A stretch of 64,000 nt of DNA from Trichomonas vaginalis G3 (GCF_026262505.1 NC_067204.1:2265797-2329796); one strand, 5' to 3'. Positions 1-10,536 are shown, counted from the stretch's first letter. The notes: generated by a model not told the origin, from the sequence alone. Numbers and translations: made by a program.

Positions 1-12
1 AAATTAGTGTGG

Positions 13-2857
13 AATCAGACAAAGTTTCCCGCTGTTTGGGAAGGAATTGTTGGCTATGATGTACTGATTCATGATCAGTACATCATAGCCAACAATTCCT
101 TATACAAAGTTCAAAAAACTTGGGTGCAATCAGTTCTGATTGCACCCAAGTTTTTGAACTTTCTCGAGGGAATGAAAGGGTAAGAGGTATACATTATGAA
201 TATATACCTCTTACCCTTCCATTCCTCTCTGACAGCGGGAAACTTTGTCTGAATGTTAAACTATTCAGACAAAGTTTCCCGCTGTTTGGGAAGGAATTGT
301 TGGCTATGATGTACTGATTCATGATCAGTACATCATAGCCAACAATTCCTTATACAAAGTTCAAAAACTTGGGTGCAATCAGTTCTGATTGCACCCAAGT
401 TTTTGAACTTTCTCGAGGGAATGAAAGGGTAAGAGGTATACATTATGAATATATACCTCTTACCCTTCCATTCCTCTCTGACAGCGGGAAACTTTGTCTG
501 AATGTTAAACTATTCAGACAAAGTTTCCCGCTGTTTGCGAAGGAATTGTTGGCTATGATGTACTGATTCATGATCAGTGCATCATAGCCAACAATTCCTT
601 ATACAAAGTTCAAAAACTTGGGTGCAATCAGAACTGATTGCACCAAGTTTTTGAACTTTCTCGAGGGAATGAAAGGGTAAGAGGTATACATTATGAATAT
701 ATACCTCTTACCCTTCCATTCCCTCTCTGACAGCGGGAAACTTTGTCTGAATGTTAAACTATTCAGACAAAGTTTCCCGCTGTTTGGGAAGGAATTGTTG
801 GCTATGATGTACTGATTCATGATCAGTACATCATAGCCAACAATTCCTTATACAAAGTTCAAAAACTTGGGTGCAATCAGTTCTGATTGCACCCAAGTTT
901 TTGAACTTTCTCGAGGGAATGAAAGGGTAAGAGGTATACATTATGAATATATACCTCTTACCCTTCCATTCCCTCTCTGACAGCGGGAAACTTTGTCTGA
1001 ATGTTAAACTATTCAGACAAAGTTTCCCGCTGTTTGCGAAGGAATTGTTGGCTATGATGTACTGATTCATGATCAGTGCATCATAGCCAACAATTCCTTA
1101 TACAAAGTTCAAAAACTTGGGTGCAATCAGAACTGATTGCACCCAAGTTTTTGAACTTTCTCGAGGGAATGAAAGGGTAAGAGGTATACATTATGAATAT
1201 ATACCTCTTACCCTTCCATTCCCTCTCTGACAGCGGGAAACTTTGTCTGAATGTTAAACTATTCAGACAAAGTTTCCCGCTGTTTGCGAAGGAATTGTTG
1301 GCTATGATGTACTGATTCATGATCAGTGCATCATAGCCAACAATTCCTTATACAAAGTTCAAAACTTGGGTGCAATCAGAACTGATTGCACCCAAGTTTT
1401 TGAACTTTCTCGAGGGAATGAAAGGGTAAGAGGTATACATTATGAATATATACCTCTTACCCTTCCATTCCCTCTCTGACAGCGGGAAACTTTGTCTGAA
1501 TGTTAAACTATTCAGACAAAGTTTCCCGCTGTTTGCGAAGGAATTGTTGGCTATGATGTACTGATTCATGATCAGTGCATCATAGCCAACAATTCCTTAT
1601 ACAAAGTTCAAAAACTTGGTGCAATCAGTTCTGATTGCACCCAAGTTTTTGAACTTTCTCGAGGAATGAAAGGGTAAGAGGTATACATTATGAATATATA
1701 CCTCTTACCCTTCCATTCCCTCTCTGACAGCGGGAAACTTTGTCTGAATGTTAAACTATTCAGACAAAGTTTCCCGCTGTTTGCGAAGGAATTGTTGGCT
1801 ATGATGTACTGATTCATGATCAGTGCATCATAGCCAACAATTCCTTATACAAAGTTCAAAAACTTGGGTGCAATCAGTTCTGTTTGCACCCAAGTTTTTG
1901 AACTTTCTCGAGGGAATGAAAGGGTAAGAGGTATACATTATGAATATATACCTCTTACCCTTCCATTCCTCTCTGACAGCGGGAAACTTTGTCTGAATGT
2001 TAAACTATTCAGACAAAGTTTCCCGCTGTTTGCGAAGGAATTGTTGGCTATGATGTACTGATTCATGATCAGTACATCATAGCCAACAATTCCTTATACA
2101 AAGTTCAAAAACTTGGGTGCAATCAGTTCTGATTGCACCCAAGTTTTTGAACTTTCTCGAGGAATGAAAGGGTAAGAGGTATACATTATGAATATATACC
2201 TCTTACCCTTCCATTCCCTCTCTGACAGCGGGAAACTTTGTCTGAATGTTAAACTATTCAGACAAAGTTTCCCGCTGTTTGCGAAGGAATTGTTGGCTAT
2301 GATGTACTGATTCATGATCAGTGCATCATAGCCAACAATTCCTTATACAAAGTTCAAAAACTTGGGTGCAATCAGAACTGATTGCACCCAAGTTTTTGAA
2401 CTTTCTCGAGGGAATGAAAGGGTAAGAGGTATACACTATGAATATATACCTCTTACCCTTCCATTCCCTCTCTGACAGCGGGAAACTTTGTCTGAATGTT
2501 AAACTATTCAGACAAAGTTTCCCGCTGTTTGCGAAGGAATTGTTGGCTATGATGTACTGATTCATGATCAGTGCATCATAGCCAACAATTCCTTATACAA
2601 AGTTCAAAACTTGGGTGCAATCAGTTCTGATTGCACCCAAGTTTTGAACTTTCTCGAGGGAATGAAAGGGTAAGAGGTATACATTATGAATATATACCTC
2701 TTACCCTTCCATTCCCTCTGACAGCGGGAAACTTTGTCTGAATGTTAAACTATTCAGACAAAGTTTCCCGCTGTTTGCGAAGGAATTGTTGGCTATGATG
2801 TACTGATTCATGATCAGTACATCATAGCCAACAATTCCTTATACAAAGTTCAAAAAC
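13..2857. repeat. Tandem array of 249-bp units, each four abutting hairpins
   Basis: About eleven units of 247-250 bp plus a partial first unit. Each unit contains, in order: a palindrome with arms AAAGTTCAAAAACTTGGG and on to GCAATCAG around a 2-bp centre; a hairpin with arms GGGTAAGAGGTATA; a 22-bp perfect hairpin starting CAGCGGGAAACTTTGTCTG; and a 28-bp hairpin starting AAGGAATTGTTGGCTATGAT. Hardly any base lies outside a stem or a short loop. The 2-bp centre of the first palindrome is TT in some units and AA in others. The left edge near 13 falls inside a unit and the right edge near 2857 is sharp, both passing into unrelated AT-rich DNA. Open frames of 65-79 aa occur on both strands but only because the units repeat. 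Confidence 0.95.
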
Positions 2858-3785
2858 TGATTTTCATTTGGCAGATCCACTTCTTGTCTTTCCATTTTTT
2901 TTGAATCAATTTATACAAATAAACATATAAAACACAAAATTATTATTTTATAATATAATTCTTAGATAATACATCCGATATGTAAAGTGTCAAAAATGAA
3001 TTGAACCGAATTTTCATGCATTACAACATCCATCAATAGGCGTAATCTCAGAAAAAGAGTGAATGAAAAAAATTGCAAACATCAAAATGATGGGAATGAA
3101 ACTTTCGTAAATTGAGAATATTCAATTTTGAATATGTTTTGAATTTATAGTTCTGAAATATCTAGATCTACATAATATTAATATTAAAAATTAATAATAA
3201 TGAAAATTTTCAGAGTGAAACCTCAAAATGATATTGAATAGAGTATCTCAAAATCAATAAAAGTGACTCAAAAATTTTGAAGCCCACACATATTGATATT
3301 AATATATATCATATGTAGATACAGATTTTCTGATATGTTTTTTAAAAGTTTTTTCATGTCTCTCTCAAAATTGAATGAATAGTAATTATAAAATAACAAT
3401 CTCATTATTTCTTCTTATCGCATTATATATTTTAATAAAATATAATTTACATATTGAGAAGCGACGTTGGGATAAAAATTTCTGAAGTTGACCCATACAT
3501 GAATTTCTGAATGTTATTATTGGATCCATGATATAGATCTAAACACAAAATCTAAATTTGATGCAAAGTCCTTTCAGAATTTTGTGGGTTTTATTTGTAT
3601 TTCATTAGTAACACAATTAGAGGATAGTTATTAGTAACTTAGAATTTAAAAAGTGTAAGATTGGCCACAAAATTTTATCAGCATGATTCACTTACTGCAT
3701 ACTAAGCTCTTACATATAGCAAATATTTCTATCTACGATAGATGTGAATTTAACCAGAAAAAAAATCCAATATAAAGCCATGTTT
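2858..3785. other. Host AT-rich intergenic DNA
   Basis: No open frame with coding character, no RNA gene and no repeat was seen. The base composition is typical of T. vaginalis spacer DNA. Confidence 0.6.
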
Positions 3786-4630
3786 TAAGGGTTTCGTTTT
3801 GCGAAAAAAACGTACAATACGCAATTTCGCTAAAAAAACATTTAGCTAGCAATTTCGACCTTTGACTCCACTCAAGACGTCACTTTTTTAATTTTGCGGT
3901 ATCATATTTTTGGAAAATCTTTATGAATATTATATAAAAAGTCTCTTTAATATCTATATTTCATATTTTTATCGATTTTTAAAGTTTTTGCGAAAAGTAT
4001 TCAATTATTTTTGCTATTTGGTCGGGTAAATGTCAGATTTGCGACATTTTCTGATATGATATTCAGATTCTACGTTGATAATAATGCTTATAGAACCCTC
4101 TTGCTATTGTGTCAAAATTGCGAAACCGATAGCAAAAATATCTCGCAATATCAAAATTGAGATATTGAGTGAATTATGCATTATAGAGATTAAAAATCTG
4201 ATTTGTGAAAACATCTCATCAGTTTCTAGCTAATTCAAAAATCTTTACTATCTTATTCGATTAAAATGAAAAGGGAATAGTTTCATTATGCTTTAAATGA
4301 CAGCCTTATAATATAATCATAGTTTTCGCTCAATATGCAGCATTTTTTTTTCGAAATCTATGGTCAATGTCCTAAATACTGATTGCTTTGCATTCATATC
4401 TCTTACATTTTCTATACCCACATCACTATTCATTGCTATTCCTATCTTTTTCATTTTTGTTTGTTTCTCATAATTTCTCAAAAAACACGATAACTTGATA
4501 TTTGTAAATATCATACTTTATAACGTAAATAAGAACTTGACCTATTAAGAAAAGCAGTAATGAAAAGAAAATCTGAAATTCATAAAAATTACAAGTTTCT
4601 GATGACAATTAGCTTAATTAAACCAGGTAC
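3786..4630. mobile_element. Left half of a small host DNA transposon split by Maverick copy 1
   Basis: The left inverted end TAAGGGTTTCGTTTTGC starts at 3786, and its exact reverse complement ends at 29788. The 7-bp direct repeat CATGTTT lies immediately outside both ends (3779-3785 and 29789-29795). Without the intervening 24.9-kb Maverick the element would be about 1.07 kb. It has no convincing gene: the 65-aa minus-strand frame at 4317-4514 has no recognisable domain. The motif TTGCGAAA recurs several times inside. It is probably a non-autonomous element. The superfamily is not assignable from a 7-bp duplication alone. Confidence 0.7.
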
Positions 4631-4757
4631 AAAAAAAAAAAAAAAAAAAAAAAAGGTAGTGGGGCTTCCAGGCACTTCGTGCCTTCTAGCCCTAAGAATT
4701 TTTCCCAAGACCCAAGAGGAGGACCGAACCCCAGCCGACCAGCCGTTGACTTTTTTG
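4631..4757. repeat. Left terminal repeat of copy 1 (type A end)
   Basis: A24, then GGTAGTGGGGCTTCCAGG and a small hairpin GGCAC-TTC-GTGCC at 4671-4683, then a subterminal stretch reading AAGAATTTTTCCCAAGACCC onward to the CCGTTGAC region. The whole subterminal stretch reappears inverted at the right end of copy 2 (60424-60531), not at the right end of copy 1. Confidence 0.9.
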
Positions 4758-4779
4758 TCATGATTTCATCGTAAATGTT

Positions 4780-5000
4780 TTGTCAAACTTCTTCGTAATG
4801 AGCGTAAATGACCAAAAATAATGTTTATGTTAGCATGTTAGATCTAACACGTTTTCTAACATGTTTTCTAACATCGTAGAAAACTCATGATTTCATCGTA
4901 AATGTTTTGTCAAGACTTCTTCGTAAATGTTTTGTCAAGACTTCTTCGTAAAATGTTTTGTCAAGACTTCTTCGTAAATGTTTTGTCACTTTTCTGTCAC
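4780..5000. repeat. Terminal minisatellite and TTAGATCTAA box cluster
   Basis: Repeated 24-25-bp units of the form CTTCGTAAATGTTTTGTCAA flank one cluster of the palindromic box TTAGATCTAA with two TTTTCTAACATG half-sites (about 4828-4886). The same two repeat types recur at the right end of this element, around the KilA-N genes of both copies and in the third element. Confidence 0.85.
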
Positions 5001-5036
5001 TTTTCAGGAAAAAACATTTTTTAATTATTAATATAA

Positions 5037-5858
5037 ATGAATTTTACAAAACCACCGTTACCCTTCTTTGGAAATAAGAGTAAATGTAAAGATATTATAT
5101 TGAGAGAACTTAAGAAACTACCAAATGGTCTAACATTTGTAGATTTGTTCGGTGGAAGTTTCTATATATCCCATTTGTGCCATACAATATTCCCAGACTC
5201 AAAGATTATATGCAATGACTTCGACAACTATATGGACCGTCTCAAAACATATACCAGACACAAACAATATATTGAAAGAGTTAAAAGAAAAGATACCTAT
5301 AGGTAAGATGGAACGTATACCATTAGATAACAAAAATATTGTGAGAGAGGTTTTGAAAAAAGCAGAATATATAGACTGGGATAGTATATCTGCTAGACTA
5401 TTATATAGTGGTTCTATAAGAGTTCATGACATCGAAACACTTATGTCAAAAGTTTTATATCTTAACTATACAAATGTTTTCAAAGAGGACATAGAAAAAT
5501 ATATTGAGGGTATATAGAGTTTGTGAGATGTCATTGGACAGAGTTGTATGAAAAATATAAAGACAAGGAAAATGTTTTCTTTATAGTGGACCCGCCGTTC
5601 TATAAACACATGGGATTTTCAATACCAAGTAGACTGGACTTTGAGAGACTCTTTAGAAACTTTAGACGTTTTACATAACCATTCCATGCTTTACTTTACA
5701 TCCGATAAAAGTGGTTTGGAAACCGTTATGAGATGGTTAGAGGACATACATGACTATGAGTTAGATATGACAAGATTAGAGTATGAGAGAGGTCCCATAA
5801 ACTGAGAAAGTGTCATAACAAAGAAATTTTACTAGTAAGTAAATGTGGTTTGAAATAG
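5037..5858 (+). pseudogene. D12-class adenine DNA methyltransferase (Maverick part), broken
   Basis: The N-terminal motif PFFGNKS and the AdoMet-binding motif VDLFGGS mark the D12 (Dam-like) N6-adenine methyltransferase family, and the catalytic DPP-type motif lies further on. The family methylates adenine in DNA. In a virus-like element it may protect or mark the element's DNA. The gene is first inside the left end and is followed with a short overlap by a small membrane protein. This copy is broken; the copy at 35509 looks whole. Confidence 0.85.
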
Positions 5859-5974
5859 GACTACTTGTTTTAGGTTTTTTCCATTGTGTCATTTATTTAT
5901 TTGACGTGGCAGAAAAATACAGAGAATATGAAGATGAACCAATGCCTGCAAATGTCCAGTATATGTACTCGTAA
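5843..5974 (+). CDS. Small single-pass membrane protein, 43 aa
   Basis: A short frame starts MWFEIGLLVLGFFHC. One hydrophobic segment (about residues 4-20) is followed by a charged tail rich in E, Y and D. It overlaps the end of the methyltransferase by 16 bases and is preserved in copy 2 (36312-36443), which argues that it is a real gene. The function is unknown; small membrane proteins of this kind are common in virus-like elements. Confidence 0.6.
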   Translation: MWFEIGLLVLGFFHCVIYLFDVAEKYREYEDEPMPANVQYMYS

Positions 5975-5997
5975 GAGATATTTTTATCTAATATTAA

Positions 5998-6360
5998 ATG
6001 GACGCACAGAACTTAGCGAATGCACAGCAACCTGGACAACCAAACCCAGAGAATATTCCAAATGAAGTTAGAATACAAACTGCAATGGCAAACTATGGTC
6101 AAGTGCCAACAGATGTACAAATGCAAACTGCCATGTCAAATGACGCTGCGTTAGGTTTGCCACCATGGTATGCAAATATGAGATGGAAAGAGTTTTATAC
6201 AAACCCTGAAGTGGGATATAAACAACTTTATGCAGATGACGCGAACACAGGAGTTGACCCAGAATATGTTTTCTACCAGAGGAGAAACAGAATGTATGAG
6301 CTCCAGTTAAAGAATGCTATGGAACTCAACAGGAAACGTAAGAGACTAGGCGGACATTAG
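5998..6360 (+). CDS. Maverick hypothetical protein, 120 aa
   Basis: A soluble, Gln/Asn/Pro-rich protein with an N-terminal low-complexity part, an internal duplication of the phrase RIQTAM/QMQTAM, and a basic end RKRKRLGGH. Its amino acid sequence is identical to the copy 2 protein at 38071, and the DNA appears identical as well, so this block was shared recently. It is preceded by the element's T-run promoter motif (TTTTTATCTAATATTAA). No family was recognised; the order next to structural genes suggests a virion component. Confidence 0.75.
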   Translation: MDAQNLANAQQPGQPNPENIPNEVRIQTAMANYGQVPTDVQMQTAMSNDAALGLPPWYANMRWKEFYTNPEVGYKQLYADDANTGVDPEYVFYQRRNRMYELQLKNAMELNRKRKRLGGH

Positions 6361-6378
6361 ATTTTTACATATAGTAAA

Positions 6379-6621
6379 ATGGGTTTCTTTGGAAGAATAG
6401 GAAACTTCTTCAGAAGAGTTGGAAGAGGTATATGGAATGGAATAAAAACCGTAGGAAGAGGAATTTGGAACGGAGTCAAAAATATTGGTAAAAGAGTAGG
6501 TCAGTTTGTTGGTATTATACCTAAAGACCCTGAACCAGAAGAACAAGCTCCTGTTATACAACAGCCTGAACCTGCACCACAGTCTAGTTGGCAACCAAAT
6601 CCAACACCTCAACCGTATTAA
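6379..6621 (+). CDS. Small amphipathic basic protein, 80 aa
   Basis: The first about 45 residues form repeated Gly/Trp/basic helical segments (GRGIWNGIK, GRGIWNGVK). A Pro/Gln-rich tail ends PTPQPY. The layout resembles amphipathic membrane-active minor proteins of adenovirus-like particles, but that is by composition only. It starts 18 bases after its neighbour behind TTTTTACATATAGTAAA. The copy 2 homologue is at 38452. Confidence 0.7.
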   Translation: MGFFGRIGNFFRRVGRGIWNGIKTVGRGIWNGVKNIGKRVGQFVGIIPKDPEPEEQAPVIQQPEPAPQSSWQPNPTPQPY

Positions 6622-6625
6622 AAAA

Positions 6626-7474
6626 TTATATTTTTACCGTTCGATAGTAGTTGTATATGAAACTAAGTTCTAAGTAAAACGCATGGTATAATGGAATTAT
6701 TCTCTTTCTTCCATCTGTTGTAAACCATACTTGAAAGTCTGAAATACTTCCACTCGGCGGTTCATATAGCTTTGTAGGTTTTTCGTAAAAGTCATTTGCC
6801 AAGCATAAGAAAGAGTTTTGTGCACCAGAAAATGAAGCATGAACTATAATAGCATCTTGGTCGAAAACATTTTCATATGTTCCATTAGGGTTTTCGACTT
6901 CATAAAAGTTCGGGTGTACTGGATATGCTGCAGGCTGATTTAACATCCTCAAAAATCTATACCATGCCAAGTTGTTATATTTTGTAGAAATATAAACGTT
7001 TTCTCCAAGGTCTTCTATTCTATTGATTTTAACAGTTGCATTTTTCCTGTCATATATAATATCGAGATGGTACTCTCCTTCGTCAATGTTGTACTGTTTT
7101 GCATATTCGAGATAGATATCGTTTATTTTTTCTTGAAAAGCTTGAAGAGTTGTTTCTAAGTTTACAAGCAAACTAACTTGTAAAAGTTTTCCCTGTTCAA
7201 ATTTCTCATACATACGTTTTTCTTTGTTATAGTATCGAACTTCAAAACCGACCGTAAATGGGAAACCATGTATGGCTTCTGAAATGAACTTCATTCTACG
7301 AAAGCCAACAGCTTTTGTGACAGATGGGTCTCTTAACCATCTTAACGGGTAGTCAAAACGATAGCCTTCATGCTTTACGGTCTCTGTCTCAAACTTTTGA
7401 CCGACATTCGTAAAAAGTTCATCTAATGGTTTAGTTGTAGCAACTCTTGAATTTTCTTTTTCTATTGAAAGCAT
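6626..7474 (-). CDS. Paralogous 282-aa protein with variable middle
   Basis: Unrecognised family. The N-terminus holds TKPLDELFTNVG and YRFDYPLRWL, and the C-terminus holds VHASFSGAQNSFLCLANDFY and FSDFQVWFT-type segments. Both ends are shared with the 286-aa protein at 13458, so the element carries two paralogues. Compared with copy 2 (38699) the two ends are nearly identical while about 130 middle residues are strongly diverged. It is divergent with the fibre gene across an 18-bp promoter region. A virion surface or assembly role is an inference from location and variability. Confidence 0.75.
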   Translation of the reverse strand: MLSIEKENSRVATTKPLDELFTNVGQKFETETVKHEGYRFDYPLRWLRDPSVTKAVGFRRMKFISEAIHGFPFTVGFEVRYYNKEKRMYEKFEQGKLLQVSLLVNLETTLQAFQEKINDIYLEYAKQYNIDEGEYHLDIIYDRKNATVKINRIEDLGENVYISTKYNNLAWYRFLRMLNQPAAYPVHPNFYEVENPNGTYENVFDQDAIIVHASFSGAQNSFLCLANDFYEKPTKLYEPPSGSISDFQVWFTTDGRKRIIPLYHAFYLELSFIYNYYRTVKI

Positions 7475-7492
7475 ATTTTATCTAGAATAAAA
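7475..7492. promoter_or_regulatory. Bidirectional promoter-like spacer
   Basis: The 18-bp spacer ATTTTATCTAGAATAAAA separates two start codons facing outwards. Each strand shows a T-rich run, the TCTAGA core and an A-rich stretch ending at ATG. The same spacer separates the homologous pair in copy 2 (39548-39565). Confidence 0.55.
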
Positions 7493-8968
7493 ATGTCAAA
7501 TGAAACAGCGTCTATGAGAGAAATACAACACAACCGACAACTCATTATACAAGCTCTAAATAAGAACACAACAAACTTTTCAAACTATTCTAAGATATCT
7601 GAGTCATTGAAAGAAGGAAACTTAAAACTGACATTAAACCCAATGACAGATGAGTTTCTGTTTCAAGACAATAAGAACCATACTGTTTGTATAAATCCAA
7701 CAAAAGGAACTTTAAACGAGAAACCTATAGATGAACTTCTTTTGAAAGCAGATGTTGACAACAAAGCTGACAAAGAATATGTAGACGATGCAATAGCAAA
7801 AGAAGAAGAAAGAGCTAACAATGCTTATGCAACAAAAGAACATACTCATCCTGAACTAGCAGACAAAACATATGTTGACAATAAAATGTCAAGTGAAGTG
7901 ACAAGAGCTGAAAACGAATATTCTAAAAAGACTCATATACATTCTATATCTGATATTACAAACTTACAAGAAACCTTAAACATGAAAAGTGCCGTTGGAC
8001 ATACACATTCTATATCTGAAATAACAGACTTAAACGTTAGCCTTGAAAAGAAAGCAGATAAGGAATGGGTGGCTAGTGTGTTAGTGAAGAAGGCGGATAA
8101 GGAATATGTGGATGAAAAAGATAACGAAATGAAAGAAAGGGTTGAATGGTACCATGAACGGACATCGAAGATTTTAAAAGGTAAAGCCAATACAGGATGG
8201 GTTTCAGGATGTTTAGACCTTAAAGCAGATAAAACTTATGTTAACGATGAGTTAGAGAAGAAAGCTGACAAGAACCATACACATACAAGTTTTACAACTG
8301 TTGCTATAGAAAGTATTGAAGGAACGGTTGAAGAAACTGGTGGGGATGTATTATATTGGAAACCTCCTAACTTTCCACAAGGTTTAACATCGGATGACGA
8401 CATAACGACGATGTTAAACATTAGATGTAAAGATGTTTATGTCATGAAGGATGAACATAATATTAAATTCACTGCTCAAGATTTATATGACAAGAAAGCA
8501 GACAAAACAGAGCTTCAAACATTAAAGACAGAAATACTTCAAACAGTATATCCTATAGGTTCTATTTATACGTCAATGAACTCTACCAGACCAGAAACAG
8601 TTCTGGGTTTTGGAACTTGGACTCAAATAGTCGACAGGTTTTTGTATTGTGCAAACTCTTCAAAGGAAACAGGTGGAAGTAAAACGATTTCAGGTGAAAA
8701 TTTACCTGCGCACAGTCACTACATAGATTTAAGTACATCTCAAGCAGGTTGGCATAAGCATAGATATTGGGATTGGCACAGCTTGACAAAAGGTAAAGGA
8801 TATGATGTTAAAGACAACGTTAAGTTTGCTATAGATTGTTACTGGAGTAACACTGAGGGAGGAGGAAACCATACACATCGCGTTTCGGGATATACGCAAA
8901 CAACGGGACAAAGTAAAGACTACATGCCACCTTACATGACAGTTTACGCATGGTATAGAATTGCTTAG
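7493..8968 (+). CDS. Phage-type fibre protein, 491 aa
   Basis: After an N-terminal anchor-like region (1-90) comes a shaft of repeated ADKxYVD and HTHSIS-type segments (about 90-260). A C-terminal domain (about 352-491) has the phage tail-fibre/collar signature YPIGSIYTSMNST, GFGTWTQIVDRFL, NLPAHSH and PPYMTVYAWYR. In phages this fold trimerises and binds receptors. Its presence in a eukaryotic element with capsid genes suggests a receptor-binding fibre. The copy 2 protein (39566) differs in shaft length and in a cluster of residues near the tip. Looks whole. Confidence 0.85.
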   Translation: MSNETASMREIQHNRQLIIQALNKNTTNFSNYSKISESLKEGNLKLTLNPMTDEFLFQDNKNHTVCINPTKGTLNEKPIDELLLKADVDNKADKEYVDDAIAKEEERANNAYATKEHTHPELADKTYVDNKMSSEVTRAENEYSKKTHIHSISDITNLQETLNMKSAVGHTHSISEITDLNVSLEKKADKEWVASVLVKKADKEYVDEKDNEMKERVEWYHERTSKILKGKANTGWVSGCLDLKADKTYVNDELEKKADKNHTHTSFTTVAIESIEGTVEETGGDVLYWKPPNFPQGLTSDDDITTMLNIRCKDVYVMKDEHNIKFTAQDLYDKKADKTELQTLKTEILQTVYPIGSIYTSMNSTRPETVLGFGTWTQIVDRFLYCANSSKETGGSKTISGENLPAHSHYIDLSTSQAGWHKHRYWDWHSLTKGKGYDVKDNVKFAIDCYWSNTEGGGNHTHRVSGYTQTTGQSKDYMPPYMTVYAWYRIA

Positions 8969-9923
8969 TCGTCATGTTCCACTTCTTTAGCATATTCGTC
9001 AGGAGTTGTCTTATATTGGTTAGGAACTGTCTTTGAAAGTATACCACCTTGAACTTTGACAAGTTTGAAACGAGGTCTGACAATAGTAGTTTTATCTTCT
9101 GCTTGCAGTCTGTACATTTTGCCATGTTTGCCTAAAACTTCATAATATTCTCTTGTATACTTTCTCTATTTTTACGAACACGAATGTGAGTACCTGTCGG
9201 GTACTTGTTGTTGTCATAGTCAATAGTATTTTCATATGGGTCGCGTTTAGGTATTTCTATTTTTACTTTGTCACCTTTCTGAAGTTTGAAGCCTGGCATT
9301 CTTTCTTGTTTGTCTCTTTTGACTAAATTATTAAATATAAAGTCTTTCTCTAAGTCAGGGTTGTTTTTCATTTCTTCGGGGGAGTGGTTTCCCAAACCTT
9401 TTTGTTTACGGCTATTGTAAATATTTAAAACTTGTCTCATCTTTGCCATGGAGAAGTGTCTATATTTGTCGTCATATGACATTTCATCTACCTCACCACC
9501 TTGTGGTTGGTTTAAGTCTCTTAAGATTTTTATACAACTGTCAATGACACCAAGAGCAGAATGGTTTTGGTCGACAATGAAATATTGGTTTACATTTTTT
9601 GAACGCAGATAGTTTTTTACATCGTCTGATTTGAAAGAACTTTCTTGGTCAGATGTTAGTTTTGTTGGATGGTATTTGTCAACGAATATTGTCAAAGCTG
9701 CTAAGACATCTAAAATATTTTTGGACTGTAATGGTATGGCTTCACAGTATCTTGTGTTTTGACCGACAAATATTAGCCAGTATGGTGGTCCATCTGTTCT
9801 AACTCTCGGAATGTTTTCCAAGATATCCATAAACCAAGCATTTGGTGTTGAACTAAAGATTTTTATCATGAGTGCTTTCTTTGTCGCTTTAGAAACATAG
9901 GGGTCCTTGTTTGGATTCGTCAT
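8965..9923 (-). pseudogene. Retroviral-like integrase (Maverick c-integrase), broken
   Basis: An RNase H-fold integrase core with FMDIL, LTSDQESSFKS and NHSALGVID supplies the acidic triad, with 35 residues between the last two members. A basic SH3/chromo-like C-terminal region follows (KGDKVKIEIPKRDPYENT). The family joins element ends to host DNA. It faces the fibre gene tail to tail and diverges from the 133-aa gene. This copy is broken; the copy at 40972 looks open. Confidence 0.9.
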
Positions 9924-9940
9924 TTTTTAACCCATAAGAA

Positions 9941-10342
9941 ATGGGTTTATTTGGCGCATTAGCAGGAGTTGCATCCAGATTTTTGCCCGCAGTGGGAACA
10001 ATAGCCAGAGGTGTATTTGGAGTTGGAAGGAAGATTTTGAGTACATTAGGTATACTTAAAGAGAAAGCACAACCTATTATACAAACTGTACAGAAAGGTT
10101 GGGATGTAGCACGAGATGCAGCAAATCTTATTCCAAATCCTGAAACAAGAGGAAAAGTTCAAGGATGGATGGACAATGTAGGAAGACAAGCAGGAAACTA
10201 TTATAACAAAGCAAATGACTACTATAACCAAGCAGGACACTATATGGACCAAGGTGAAAGATTCTTTAACAGAGGATATAACCATGCACAACAATGGGTA
10301 AACAATAACCAACCGCAACCACCTCAAACTTGGGGAATGTAA
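9941..10342 (+). CDS. Amphipathic protein with fusion-peptide-like N-terminus, 133 aa
   Basis: The start MGLFGALAGVASRFLPAVG is glycine-rich and hydrophobic, followed by amphipathic helices and a Tyr/Asn/Gln-rich tail (NYYNKANDYYNQAG). The Gly at position 2 could be myristoylated, and the segment resembles membrane-active peptides of viral entry proteins; both are inferences. It is nearly identical in copy 2 (41949). Divergent with the integrase across a 17-bp spacer. Confidence 0.75.
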   Translation: MGLFGALAGVASRFLPAVGTIARGVFGVGRKILSTLGILKEKAQPIIQTVQKGWDVARDAANLIPNPETRGKVQGWMDNVGRQAGNYYNKANDYYNQAGHYMDQGERFFNRGYNHAQQWVNNNQPQPPQTWGM

Positions 10343-10361
10343 AATTTTTTACTGAGATGAA

Positions 10362-10517
10362 ATGAACAATACAGCATTGAGACAAATGGGTTCAAGATGG
10401 ATTTGTCGACTTCCAGCAGTTACACAACCACGTGTTTGTCAAGTTCTTCCTATACCTCAGGAAGTTTTAGACCGACTTAAAAAACAACAACAACCAGTTG
10501 AAAACAAACCAAACTAA
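10362..10517 (+). CDS. Small basic protein, 51 aa
   Basis: A short frame begins MNNTALRQMGSRWICR and ends with a Gln/Pro tail. It is preceded by the motif TTTTTTACTGAGATGAA, which is repeated exactly before the next gene, so the start is well supported. It is conserved in copy 2 (42370-42522) with one residue fewer. No function recognised. Confidence 0.65.
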   Translation: MNNTALRQMGSRWICRLPAVTQPRVCQVLPIPQEVLDRLKKQQQPVENKPN

Positions 10518-10536
10518 ATTTTTTTACTGAGATGAA

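Noticed and set aside
120-2565. Repeated 65-79-aa open frames on both strands of the array
   Set aside because: They follow the palindromic units, exist on both strands and end with the units; no gene is needed to explain them.
13-2857. CRISPR-like array
   Set aside because: Units are 249 bp with no unique spacers, and the organism is a eukaryote.
4317-4514. 65-aa minus-strand frame
   Set aside because: Lies in a small DNA transposon without other coding content and shows no domain.
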